From contig NZ_LPUY01000017.1 of the NCBI RefSeq assembly GCF_001518015.1, forward strand, positions 1 through 64,000: a stretch of 64,000 nucleotides of DNA. The letters are read 5' to 3'. A program made the translations under genes and the position numbers. The DNA is from Tritonibacter horizontis. GTDB lineage: Bacteria > Pseudomonadota > Alphaproteobacteria > Rhodobacterales > Rhodobacteraceae. Below the pieces are notes generated by a model. The model did not search any database and had not been told where the DNA came from. It saw only the letters and a program-made list of their open reading frames with translations. Shown here one piece after another: positions 20,537-28,850 of the stretch. Every line of letters starts with the position of its first letter. Within the stretch, counting starts at the first letter, position 1.

Positions 20537-21468
20537 CCTCTGTCGCAATGCTGCCATCTGAGGCCGATGCGCCCCACCACGCCGAGACGGTCGCGCAGAC
20601 CGATGCCGCGGGTCCAGATGCAGGCGCGCAATGGCGCGACCTTGGCCTGATCCCGGCGCGCGTGTTGCGTCTGGTGGGGATGCGCCGGTCGGGCAATCAC
20701 GCGATCTGCAACTGGCTGCAACGCAACGCGCCGCAGGGGCGGGCGCTGTTTCTCAACAATTGCCGGCCCGGTGCCAATCCGCTGCGCAGCCACAACGGAA
20801 TCGAAGTGTCGGGCCAGCCGCAGGGCAGCAGCGATCTGCAGGCGGCGGCACGTCTGGCCGGCGATGGCGCGCTGGTGCTGGTCTCTTACGAGGATACGCT
20901 GCATGGCCGCTACAACGCGGCGCGGCCGATGTCGCCACCCCATGGCGATGCCGCCTTTGATTGCGATCTGCTGATCTATCGCAGTTTTTGGAACTGGAGC
21001 GCCTCGCTGCTGAAGAAACTGCAGGCCAATCCGGACTATCGTTCTGGCGACCGGATGGCCGTGGCCGCGCGCGCCCTGGCGACCTATGGCGATCTGCTGG
21101 CCGAGGTGCAGGCCGCAGCGGAAACCGGTCGTGTGGCGATCTGCTATGACCGCTGGTGCCGGGACGAGCTGTATCGTGCCCGGCTGCTGGCGGATCTGGG
21201 CCTGCCGATGACGGACAATGCGCTGGGCCCGGTTCAGGCCTATGGCGGCGGGTCGAGTTTCCAGAAAGACGCGGACCGGGCCGAGGATCTGGCCTCGCAG
21301 GACCGCTGGCGGCAGATGCTGGGCGACAGCGAATATCAGGCGCTGTTGCGGCTGGCCGCGCTGGATCCTGTGCTGCGGGCCCGGATCGGCGCGCAGTTCC
21401 CCGAAGATGCCGCACGGCTGGCCCGCATCGCCGCCTTGCCCGGTTTTGACGCGGAGGATCTGACGTGA
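20533..21468 (+). CDS. Sulfotransferase-like protein 2 (P-loop), inside the sdh operon
   Basis: The 311-residue protein has LRLVGMRRSGNHAICNWLQ at about residues 50-68, the altered P-loop seen in sulfotransferase-fold proteins, and DLLIYRSFWNWSASLLKKL in the place of the 3'-phosphate motif. The match to known sulfotransferases is weaker than in the preceding gene. I choose the ATG at 20533, which overlaps the previous stop (ATGA); a start at 20479 would overlap by 58 bases. It is followed by 116 bases and then sdhB. Confidence 0.75.
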   Translation: MTSVAMLPSEADAPHHAETVAQTDAAGPDAGAQWRDLGLIPARVLRLVGMRRSGNHAICNWLQRNAPQGRALFLNNCRPGANPLRSHNGIEVSGQPQGSSDLQAAARLAGDGALVLVSYEDTLHGRYNAARPMSPPHGDAAFDCDLLIYRSFWNWSASLLKKLQANPDYRSGDRMAVAARALATYGDLLAEVQAAAETGRVAICYDRWCRDELYRARLLADLGLPMTDNALGPVQAYGGGSSFQKDADRAEDLASQDRWRQMLGDSEYQALLRLAALDPVLRARIGAQFPEDAARLARIAALPGFDAEDLT

Positions 21469-21584
21469 TCCGCCGCCCCCGTTTCACGCGCGCCTGTCGC
21501 GCCCCGAATGATGTCCGGAGGTTTCCGGGCCCAGCCCTCTTCCCGCGCCGACTGGCGTCGGGCAGCTAAGCAAGGAGACAGATC

Positions 21585-22364
21585 ATGGTCGAATTCGCAC
21601 TTCCGAAGAACTCCCGGATTACCACGGGTAAGACCTGGCCCAAGCCTGAAGGCGCGACCAATGTCCGCAAATTCCAGATCTATCGCTGGAACCCGGACGA
21701 TGGCAAAAACCCGCAGGTGGATACGTATTTCCTCGATATGGACAAATGCGGTCCGATGGTGCTGGACGCGCTGATCAAGATCAAGACAGAGGTCGACCCG
21801 ACCCTGACCTTCCGCCGGTCCTGTCGCGAGGGGATCTGCGGCTCTTGTGCGATGAACATCGGCGGCATCAACACGCTGGCCTGTATCTACGGGCTGGACG
21901 AGGTCAAGGGCGACGTGAAGATCTATCCGCTGCCGCATATGCCGGTGGTCAAGGACCTGATCCCCGACCTGACGCATTTCTATGCGCAGCATGCGTCGAT
22001 CATGCCCTGGCTGGAGACCAAGACCAACCGCCCCGCCAAGGAATGGAAACAGTCCATCGAGGACCGCAAGAAGCTGGACGGGCTTTATGAATGCGTGATG
22101 TGCGCGTCCTGCTCCACCGCCTGCCCGAGCTACTGGTGGAACGGCGACCGCTACCTCGGCCCCGCCGCCTTGTTGCATGCCTATCGCTGGATCATCGACA
22201 GCCGGGACGAGGCCACGGGTGAGCGTCTGGACGAGCTGGAAGATCCGTTCAAGCTCTACCGCTGCCACACCATCATGAACTGCGCCAAGACCTGCCCGAA
22301 GGGTCTGAACCCAGCCAAGGCGATTTCGCATATCAAACAGATGATGGTCGAACGGACCGTTTGA
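21585..22364 (+). CDS. sdhB: Succinate dehydrogenase iron-sulfur subunit
   Basis: SdhB relays electrons from FAD to quinone. The 259-residue protein has a [2Fe-2S] domain with [19 protein letters not shown] and C-terminal clusters with [16 protein letters not shown] and [21 protein letters not shown]. The N-terminus contains [22 protein letters not shown]. It has an AAGGAG site and its own terminator. Two sulfotransferase-like genes separate it from sdhA. Confidence 0.97.
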   Translation: MVEFALPKNSRITTGKTWPKPEGATNVRKFQIYRWNPDDGKNPQVDTYFLDMDKCGPMVLDALIKIKTEVDPTLTFRRSCREGICGSCAMNIGGINTLACIYGLDEVKGDVKIYPLPHMPVVKDLIPDLTHFYAQHASIMPWLETKTNRPAKEWKQSIEDRKKLDGLYECVMCASCSTACPSYWWNGDRYLGPAALLHAYRWIIDSRDEATGERLDELEDPFKLYRCHTIMNCAKTCPKGLNPAKAISHIKQMMVERTV

Positions 22365-22738
22365 TCCGCCCGCCACATGCGTTTTGGAGACCCCGCACCG
22401 GATGGTTGCGGGGTTTTCTGTTTGCGGTCTTTGCCGGTCGGCGCCTGATCTGGGCAGGGGGCGTCTGCGCGGGCAGGAATAACAATAGGCGGCCGCCCAT
22501 CGGGCGGAGGGTCGGAAGGGGTGGAAAGCCCCCTGTCCGGGTCAAGATCTCGGTTCGGACCCTGCCTGCACCCAATGAGGGGGTGGTCTCGGGCGGGCCG
22601 TATCTCCTGGTTGTCATGTCGCGACGCCGCCAGTCTGCCAGACGCTGGTGAAATCTCCGCCAATGGCGCGTACGCCGGGGGCGCAACAGCTGGCAGCGCC
22701 CCCTTGCGGTGGGGCAAGGCACTGGCTAGATGCGGAGC
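22365..22738. other. Spacer after sdhB
   Basis: This 374-base spacer contains the sdhB terminator at about 22389-22418, a small hairpin with arms CCGCCC and GGGCGG at 22493-22507, and no credible gene. I see no clear promoter. Confidence 0.5.
22389..22418 (+). terminator. Rho-independent terminator after sdhB
   Basis: The stem CCCCGCACC pairs with GGTTGCGGGG (one bulged base) around a GGAT loop and is followed by TTTTCT. It lies 25 bases after the sdhB stop. Confidence 0.85.
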
Positions 22739-22936
22739 ATGCCGGTCCTATTGATCCTTTTGCTGCTGGGCACGCTGGCCTATCTGTACTGGCGTCGCAA
22801 GACGACGACGCTGACGCGCGCCTGCCGGTGGCGCCAGGATCGCCCTGCGGGCGGCTGGCGCTGTGCTTTTTGCGGCGCAGTCGAGACGGGGCAGGCGCAG
22901 CCCAAGCGGTGCAAGCGCGCAGGGCAGGGCGGCTAG
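22739..22936 (+). CDS. Small membrane protein with a CxxC motif
   Basis: The 65-residue protein has an N-terminal transmembrane helix (MPVLLILLLLGTLAYLYW), a basic stretch (RRKTTTLTRACRWRQDR) and a C-terminal WRCAFCGAVETGQAQPKRC that looks like a small zinc-binding or redox knuckle. I recall similar short proteins downstream of sdhB in Rhodobacteraceae. The function is unknown. A start nine bases earlier is also possible. Confidence 0.65.
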   Translation: MPVLLILLLLGTLAYLYWRRKTTTLTRACRWRQDRPAGGWRCAFCGAVETGQAQPKRCKRAGQGG

Positions 22937-22959
22937 GTTCTGAATTTTTCATTTAGAAT

Positions 22960-23204
22960 CAATGCTATGTTCACCGTCACGCCGCCTGGAAATCCAACCG
23001 GCGGCCAGCCCGCCAGCCATGCAGAAAAGAAATATCTCCCCTGCGAAAAAAGAGGCTTGATCGACTCGGGGTTTTGCCTGATATGCCGCGATAAGACGCC
23101 AACGCACGCGCCTCTGTCGAAAGGGTTAAGGTCCCTAGGGTTACGTAGCGACGGTAACGTCTCTGATGGAACTGAGCGGTCATATATGGCCGAGTCTTTT
23201 GGAG
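22960..23204 (+). promoter_or_regulatory. Structured leader upstream of ornithine decarboxylase (possible speF-type element)
   Basis: About 250 bases precede the decarboxylase start. They include short hairpins: GTTAC paired with GTAAC near 23140-23158, and GGTCAT paired with ATGGCC at about 23179-23192, directly before the ribosome site. A conserved cis-regulatory RNA (speF motif) is known upstream of alphaproteobacterial ornithine decarboxylase genes. Position fits, but I could not match the consensus by eye. Confidence 0.4.
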
Positions 23205-23210
23205 ATGACG

Positions 23211-24383
23211 ATGAACGCCAACGTAACCGGGCCCTCGGCCCGCCAAGACGTGACTTTTGTCCCGCGCCACCTGCAATACATTGCACACACCCGTTTTGAC
23301 CGGCCGACGCTTGTCATCGACAGCGAAGCCGTTGCCCGCCAGTACATGGGTCTGGCCCGCGGCCTGGGTCGTGCGCGCATCCACTATGCCGTGAAGGCCA
23401 ACCCGGCCCCGGAAATCCTGCGCCGTCTGGTTGCGCTGGGCTCCAATTTCGATGCCGCCAGCCGGGTCGAGATCGAAATGTGCCGCGCCGCCGGCGCCAG
23501 CGCCGATCGCATCACCTTTGGCAACACGATCAAGAAAACCACCGATATTGCCTATGCTCATGCCATTGGCATCACCCATTTCGCCGCCGATGCGGTGGAA
23601 GAGCTGGAAAAGCTGGCCGAGCACGCGCCGGGCGCCCATGTCTGCATCCGCATTCTGGTTGACGCCTCCAGCGCCGACTGGCCGCTGAGCCGCAAATTCG
23701 GCTGCACCCCGGACATGGCGCTGTCGCTGATGGACCGGTGTGTCGCGCTGGGGCTGATCCCGCATGGCCTGTCCTTCCACGTCGGCTCGCAAACCCGCGA
23801 ACCGCAGATGTGGGCGCCGATCCTCGATCAGGTGGCGGATGTCTGGACCCGGGCCCGTGCCGCCGGTCATGACCTCAAGCTGCTGAACATCGGCGGCGGG
23901 TTCCCGGCCGGTTATCGCAATGCCGTCATGGCGCCCGAAGCCTATGCGGCCGAGGTCATGGCGCAGGTCGATGCCCGTTTCGCCGATGTGGATCACATCA
24001 TGGCAGAGCCGGGTCGCGGTCTGGTGGCGGAATCCGGGGCCATTGCCGCCGAGGTGATGCTGGTGTCGCGCAAGGACGACAACGATCTGCACCGCTGGGT
24101 GTATCTGGACATCGGGAAATTCTCCGGTCTGGCCGAAACCATGGACGAGGCGATCCGCTACCGGATCACCACCGACCGCGATCTTGAGCCGATGGGCACC
24201 TGCGTTCTGGCCGGTCCCTCCTGCGACAGCGCCGATGTGCTGTATGAAAAGCAACCGGTGCAACTGCCGTTGGGCCTGAAATCCGGTGACCGCGTGGTGA
24301 TCCACTCCTGTGGCGCCTACACGACCACCTATGCCTCTATCGGGTTCAATGGCTTCCCGCCGCTGGATGTTGTGGTGCTCTGA
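23211..24383 (+). CDS. Ornithine/lysine decarboxylase, PLP fold-III type
   Basis: This enzyme decarboxylates ornithine (or lysine) to putrescine (or cadaverine). The 390-residue protein has IHYAVKANPAPEIL with PLP-lysine K62, HVGSQ, the phosphate-binding LLNIGGGFPAG, AEPGRGLVAESG, and GPSCDSADVLYE with the conserved catalytic cysteine C338, typical of eukaryote-like ODC. The start at 23211 is set by GGAG six bases upstream; the ATG at 23205 is too close to it. A terminator follows. A structured leader upstream suggests control by polyamines. Confidence 0.92.
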   Translation: MNANVTGPSARQDVTFVPRHLQYIAHTRFDRPTLVIDSEAVARQYMGLARGLGRARIHYAVKANPAPEILRRLVALGSNFDAASRVEIEMCRAAGASADRITFGNTIKKTTDIAYAHAIGITHFAADAVEELEKLAEHAPGAHVCIRILVDASSADWPLSRKFGCTPDMALSLMDRCVALGLIPHGLSFHVGSQTREPQMWAPILDQVADVWTRARAAGHDLKLLNIGGGFPAGYRNAVMAPEAYAAEVMAQVDARFADVDHIMAEPGRGLVAESGAIAAEVMLVSRKDDNDLHRWVYLDIGKFSGLAETMDEAIRYRITTDRDLEPMGTCVLAGPSCDSADVLYEKQPVQLPLGLKSGDRVVIHSCGAYTTTYASIGFNGFPPLDVVVL

Positions 24384-24407
24384 CAGGATCGATCTGATCG
24401 GTTTGCC

Positions 24408-24440
24408 AAAGGCGCTCGGGACTTGTGCCCGGGCGCTTTT
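24408..24440 (+). terminator. Terminator after ornithine decarboxylase
   Basis: The arms at 24408-24420 and 24428-24440 form a 13-bp stem with two G-T wobbles and end in a short T run. The hairpin lies 25 bases after the stop. Confidence 0.8.
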
Positions 24441-24480
24441 GCGCGTTTGACTGGCGGCCTATGCCACAGCGGAGCGCGCC

Positions 24481-25338
24481 ATGACCGAGAAGACCCCTGC
24501 CATCCCAGACGACGCCGACGCCCGCCGCGCGGTGGCTCCGGTGATCTGCTATCCGACCGAAACCCTGCCGCGCCCGGATCTGGATCTGTACCAGCGCGCG
24601 CGCGCCGGGGCGGAAAAGATCGCCGAGGTGATCGTGCCCGCGCGCGAGGCGGCCACGTTCGAGGTGGCGGCGGGGCAGGTGTTTCGCATCACCTCGATTG
24701 AGGGGCCGCAGGTCGGTGACCTCAACCTGTGGAACGCTGCGGATCTGGACGAGCGGTTTTTTTCGGGCAAGACGCGGGCGCTGCATGGCACCCATGTCAG
24801 CACCGGCGCGCGGCTGTGGAGCAGCCTGCCGCATCTGCGCCCGATGGCGACGATCATCGCCGATACGCTGGGCTGGTACGGCATCGACGGGTTCGGCGGC
24901 TCGGTGCATGACGTGATCGGCACGCGCTGTGATCCCTATACCGGCAACCTGCTGTCGGGCGCGCCCTATCATCACTGCTGTCATTCCAACCTGACCCGCG
25001 CGCTGGCGGATCATCTGGACCTGCCCCTGAGCGCGGCGGAGCGCCATGTGCATGATGTGCTGAACGTGTTCATGTGCACCGGGTTTACCCGCGACACGGG
25101 CCAATACTTTATGAAGGCCAGCCCGGTGCGGCCCGGTGACTATCTGGAGTTCTTTGCCGAGATCGACCTGCTGGGGGCGCTCAGCGCCTGTCCGGGGGGC
25201 GATTGTTCGACGGTGCATTCCAGCGATGCGGCGGCCTGCTACCCGATGCGGGTCGAGGTTTTTGCGCCGCAACCGGGGGCGCTGGGGGATTGGACGCCGC
25301 CGCCGCGCAACGGCTATGACGGCAGCCACGGGCGCTGA
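24481..25338 (+). CDS. DUF1989 (urea carboxylase-associated) family protein
   Basis: The 285-residue protein has GPQVGDLNLWNAADLDERF, TRALHGTHVSTGARLWS, DVIGTRCDPY and YHHCCHSNLTRAL, the histidine- and cysteine-rich core of DUF1989, which likely binds a metal ion. Family members accompany urea carboxylase and guanidine-degrading enzymes, and some have amidinohydrolase-like roles. No urea carboxylase is present here, so the substrate cannot be named. Its closeness to ornithine decarboxylase may point to amine or guanidine metabolism. It has its own terminator. Confidence 0.85.
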   Translation: MTEKTPAIPDDADARRAVAPVICYPTETLPRPDLDLYQRARAGAEKIAEVIVPAREAATFEVAAGQVFRITSIEGPQVGDLNLWNAADLDERFFSGKTRALHGTHVSTGARLWSSLPHLRPMATIIADTLGWYGIDGFGGSVHDVIGTRCDPYTGNLLSGAPYHHCCHSNLTRALADHLDLPLSAAERHVHDVLNVFMCTGFTRDTGQYFMKASPVRPGDYLEFFAEIDLLGALSACPGGDCSTVHSSDAAACYPMRVEVFAPQPGALGDWTPPPRNGYDGSHGR

Positions 25339-25372
25339 AAGGGCCGCACCACTCGGATCATCGACAAGGACA

Positions 25373-25403
25373 CGGGCCGCCCCAGAGGAGCGGCCCGTTT
25401 TGT
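25373..25403 (+). terminator. Terminator after the DUF1989 gene
   Basis: A perfect 8-bp GC stem (CGGGCCGC paired with GCGGCCCG) with a nine-base loop is followed by TTTTGTG. Confidence 0.88.
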
Positions 25404-25499
25404 GTGTTATGGTTCCCGGATCACAGTTCGGGTCTGACGCGGCGGGGTCTGGGCGCGGCTGGTTGGTGAGCGTGCCGCGCCGATCAATCCCGCCCCTGG

Positions 25500-26204
25500 T
25501 CAGGCGAAGGCGGCGGCGAGGGCGATTTCCACCATCTCGCCAAAGCTGCGTTCGCGATCCTCGGAGGGCAGAGCCTCGCCGGTCTGCAAGTGGTCAGAGA
25601 CGGTCAGAACCGCCAGCGCGCGCCGGTTGAAGCGGGCGGCGACGGTATAAAGCTCTGCCGCCTCCATCTCGACCCCCAGAACGCCGTGTCGGACCATCTG
25701 TTCGTTCAGGTCCGGGCGTTCGTCGTAGAAGGTGTCGGAGGAATAGATGCCACCGACATGCGGTGTGATCCCCTGCGCCTCTGCGGCGGCAACGGCGTTG
25801 CGCAGCAGGGTCCAGTCGGCGGTGGGGGCAAAGTTCACATCCCGAAAGATGGTGCTGGAGGGCGTGGTGACGCTGGTCGCAGTCATTGCAATGATGACGT
25901 CACGCACCTTTACACTGGGCTGCATGCCACCACAGGAGCCGATACGGATCAGGGTCTGGGCATCGAAATCCCGGATCAATTCGTTGGCGTAGATCGACAA
26001 GGACGGCATCCCCATGCCGCTGCCCTGGATCGAGACCCGGTGCCCGTTCCACGTTCCGGTAAAACCAAGCATTCCGCGCACCTCATTTACAAGACGCACA
26101 TCGCTTAGAAAAGTTTCGGCGGCCCATTTCGCACGATAAGGGTCGCCGGGCATCAGGACGGTTTCAGCGAAATCGCCTTTTTTTGCTCCGATATGAACTG
26201 TCAC
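25500..26204 (-). CDS. deoD: Purine-nucleoside phosphorylase, DeoD type
   Basis: This cytosolic enzyme splits purine nucleosides with phosphate. The 234-residue protein starts [27 protein letters not shown], the DeoD signature. It has [16 protein letters not shown] (phosphate binding), [22 protein letters not shown] (ribose and base contacts) and a C-terminal [11 protein letters not shown] with the catalytic aspartate. I use the GTG at 26202-26204 with GGAG seven bases upstream; a TTG one codon earlier is less likely. It is 14 bases downstream of the H-NS-like gene. Confidence 0.95.
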   Translation of the reverse strand: MTVHIGAKKGDFAETVLMPGDPYRAKWAAETFLSDVRLVNEVRGMLGFTGTWNGHRVSIQGSGMGMPSLSIYANELIRDFDAQTLIRIGSCGGMQPSVKVRDVIIAMTATSVTTPSSTIFRDVNFAPTADWTLLRNAVAAAEAQGITPHVGGIYSSDTFYDERPDLNEQMVRHGVLGVEMEAAELYTVAARFNRRALAVLTVSDHLQTGEALPSEDRERSFGEMVEIALAAAFA

Positions 26205-26218
26205 CAATGCGCTCCGGT

Positions 26219-26539
26219 TCAGATTTCGAGATCAGAGATATCGGCGCCATTGCTCAGCGCGGCATGGACCCAATGCGGTTTTCGGCCACGGCCGGTCCAT
26301 GTTTCATCCGGGTTTGCCGGGTTGCGATATTTCGGTGCCGCTTTTGTCTTGCGGGCGCCGACCTTGGAGGGAGAGGTCAGAACTTCGTCCAGGGAGAAGC
26401 CGTATTCCGCGGCCGCTTTTTCGGCGGCTTTCAGCGCTTCGGTGCGTTCGCGTTGTTCCGCGTCTTTCAACGCTTTTTCGACGTCGGTCTGAAGCTGTAG
26501 CAGCTCTTTGCGCGACATTTCTGTCAAGTCGAGTGACAT
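26219..26539 (-). CDS. H-NS family nucleoid-associated protein
   Basis: The 106-residue protein has an N-terminal coiled-coil dimerisation region ([37 protein letters not shown]) and a C-terminal DNA-binding segment with [22 protein letters not shown], the TWTGRGRxPxW signature of H-NS/HvrA proteins. Such proteins bind AT-rich DNA and silence or tune transcription, and the Rhodobacter homologue HvrA acts on photosynthesis and nitrogen genes. It has GGAG seven bases upstream of its ATG and probably shares a transcript with deoD. Confidence 0.92.
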   Translation of the reverse strand: MSLDLTEMSRKELLQLQTDVEKALKDAEQRERTEALKAAEKAAAEYGFSLDEVLTSPSKVGARKTKAAPKYRNPANPDETWTGRGRKPHWVHAALSNGADISDLEI

Positions 26540-26670
26540 TTTATTACTCCATTGAATTCAGCCGGTGGATCGTTTCCTCGGGCTATTTCGTTTATTGCCC
26601 GAATGCCAGATGCTCTTCAGCAACTAATTTGTGTTTGACCCATTTTTAGCGGAATTCAGCAAATCGTGAA

Positions 26671-28674
26671 TTAGGGCGGAGTGTTTGTTTTTGCCAGCTC
26701 GACGATGTCCTTCATGATTGAATTCAGTTCAAAGTTTTTCGGCGTATAGACTCGCGCGACACCAAGGTCGCGCAATTTTTTTGCGTCCTCTTCGGGAATA
26801 ATTCCCCCGACAACCACCGGGATATTTCCAAGCCCTGCGTCGCGCAATCGCGTCAATGTGTCTTCAACCAGCGGCAGATGGCTTCCGGACAGAATCGAAA
26901 GACCTACAACATGCGCCTCGTCCTGACGCGCAGTGGCGACAACTTCTGCGGGAGTGAGGCGAATACCGTCATAGGTGATGTCCATGCCGCAGTCGCGGGC
27001 GCGAAAGGCGATTTGCTCGGCGCCGTTGGAATGGCCGTCCAGACCGGGCTTGCCGACCACGAATTTCAGCCGCCGCCCCAGCTGATCGGAGACCGCGTTG
27101 ACCGCCTCGCGCAGTTCGTCCAGCCCGTCGGTGCGGTTCGACATTGACGCAGAGACACCGGTGGGGCCGCGATAGGTTCCGTGGACTTTGCGCATCTCTT
27201 CGGCCCATTCGCCGGTGGTGACCCCTGCGGCGGCGGCGCGAATCGATGTGGGCATGATGTTGGCACCGCTTCGGGCGGCGGCGCGCAGGGCGGCCAGCGC
27301 CTCGGCCACGGCGGTTGCATCCCGGTTCTGGCGCCATTGCTCCAGGCGCTGGATCTGCTCGGCCTCGGTCGCCGGGTCCACCACCATGATGCCGCCATCT
27401 GCGGTCTGCAGCGGCGAGGGCTCTCCCTCGATCCATTTATTGACGCCGACCACCACGGTTTCGCCGGCCTCGATGCGGTTCAGCCGGTCGGCGTTGGACT
27501 CGACCAGGCGGGATTTCATGTATTCGATCGAGGCGACGGCGCCGCCCATGCCATCGAGGTTGGCCAGTTCGGCGCGGGCGCCGGCTTTCAGCGCCTCAAC
27601 CTTGGCATCGACCACCGGGCTGCCATCAAAGAGGTCGCCATATTCCAGCAGGTCGGTCTCATAAGCCAGGATCTGCTGCATCCGCATCGACCATTGCTGA
27701 TCCCAGGGCCGGGGCAGGCCGAGTGCCTCGTTCCAGGCGGGGAGCTGCACGGCGCGGGCGCGGGCATTCTTGGACAGGGTCACCGCGAGCATTTCGATCA
27801 GGATGCGGTAGACGTTGTTTTCCGGCTGCTGTTCGGTCAGCCCGAGCGAGTTCACCTGCACACCATAGCGGAAGCGGCGGAACTTGGGGTCGGTCACGCC
27901 ATAGCGGTCGCGGCAGATCTCGTCCCAGAGATCGACAAAGGCGCGCATCTTGCACATTTCGGTGATAAAGCGGATGCCGGCATTCACAAAGAAGGAGATG
28001 CGCCCCACCATGGCCGGGAAATCCGCCGCCGGAACACGGGGGCGCAGCTCGTCCAGCACCGCCTGGGCAGTGGCGAGGGCAAAGGCCAGTTCCTGCTCCG
28101 GCGTCGCCCCGGCCTCTTGCAGGTGATAGGAACAGACGTTCATAGGGTTCCATTTCGGCACGTTCTCGTAGCAATATTCGGCCACATCCGCGATCATCTT
28201 CAGGCTGGGCGCGGGCGGGCAGATATAGGTGCCCCGGCTGAGGTATTCCTTGATCAGGTCGTTCTGCACCGTGCCTTGCAAGCCGGAGATATCGGCGCCC
28301 TGTTCCTCGGCCACCGCAATATAGAGCGCCAGCAGCCAGGGGGCGGTGGCGTTGATCGTCATCGAGGTGTTCATCTGGTCCAGCGGGATCTGGTCGAACA
28401 GGCTGCGCATGTCGCCGAGGTGGCAGACCGGCACGCCGACCTTGCCCACCTCGCCGCGCGCCAGCACGTGATCGCTGTCATAGCCGGTCTGGGTCGGCAG
28501 GTCGAAGGCCACCGACAGGCCGGTCTGCCCCTTGGCGAGGTTGTCGCGATAAAGCGCATTGGAGGCAGAGGCGGTCGAATGCCCGGCATAGGTGCGGATC
28601 AGCCAGGGGCGATCCCTGACCGGTGTTTCGGCCGGAGCGGGAGCCGTGGGGCGATCATTCTGCGCAAGCGACAT
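26671..28674 (-). CDS. ecm: Ethylmalonyl-CoA mutase
   Basis: This adenosylcobalamin enzyme converts (2R)-ethylmalonyl-CoA to methylsuccinyl-CoA in the EMC pathway. At 667 residues it has the mutase TIM barrel (RTYAGHSTASASNALYRDNLAKGQTGLSVAFDLPTQTGYDSDH) and a C-terminal B12 domain with KPGLDGHSNGAEQIA (DxHxxG cobalt-binding motif). The GTxxNDxxKEY-like QGTVQNDLIKEYLSRGTYI fits the subgroup. It is divergent from the acyltransferase and ccr. An EMC-type palindrome lies 81 bases before its start. Confidence 0.95.
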   Translation of the reverse strand: MSLAQNDRPTAPAPAETPVRDRPWLIRTYAGHSTASASNALYRDNLAKGQTGLSVAFDLPTQTGYDSDHVLARGEVGKVGVPVCHLGDMRSLFDQIPLDQMNTSMTINATAPWLLALYIAVAEEQGADISGLQGTVQNDLIKEYLSRGTYICPPAPSLKMIADVAEYCYENVPKWNPMNVCSYHLQEAGATPEQELAFALATAQAVLDELRPRVPAADFPAMVGRISFFVNAGIRFITEMCKMRAFVDLWDEICRDRYGVTDPKFRRFRYGVQVNSLGLTEQQPENNVYRILIEMLAVTLSKNARARAVQLPAWNEALGLPRPWDQQWSMRMQQILAYETDLLEYGDLFDGSPVVDAKVEALKAGARAELANLDGMGGAVASIEYMKSRLVESNADRLNRIEAGETVVVGVNKWIEGEPSPLQTADGGIMVVDPATEAEQIQRLEQWRQNRDATAVAEALAALRAAARSGANIMPTSIRAAAAGVTTGEWAEEMRKVHGTYRGPTGVSASMSNRTDGLDELREAVNAVSDQLGRRLKFVVGKPGLDGHSNGAEQIAFRARDCGMDITYDGIRLTPAEVVATARQDEAHVVGLSILSGSHLPLVEDTLTRLRDAGLGNIPVVVGGIIPEEDAKKLRDLGVARVYTPKNFELNSIMKDIVELAKTNTPP

Positions 28675-28748
28675 GGCGAACCTCGTGAATCACGTTTCGG
28701 TAATTTTATTTCGTCATGGCGATATAAACTGGAATTTTGGAACCTTGT

Positions 28749-28772
28749 CAATTCGCCGCATTGCGGCAATTG
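28749..28772. promoter_or_regulatory. EMC-type box in the ecm promoter
   Basis: A near-perfect palindrome of 24 bases carries the core CCGCATTGCGG (28756-28766), matching CYGCATTGCRG at mdh, mcl2 and ccr. The outer arms CAATT and AATTG extend the symmetry, broken by one extra base. It lies between the divergent ecm and acyltransferase genes. Confidence 0.65.
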
Positions 28773-28850
28773 ACCGGCTGAGGGCCTGTGCCTGCTTCTG
28801 TGGCATCGCGCTGGCTTGTCTTGGTCGGGGGGCTCGGCCAATGTGCGGGC

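Noticed and set aside
22967-23299. A 110-codon reading frame overlapping the decarboxylase start
   Set aside because: It has no ribosome site and crosses into the decarboxylase gene in another frame; a leader peptide is possible but not supported.
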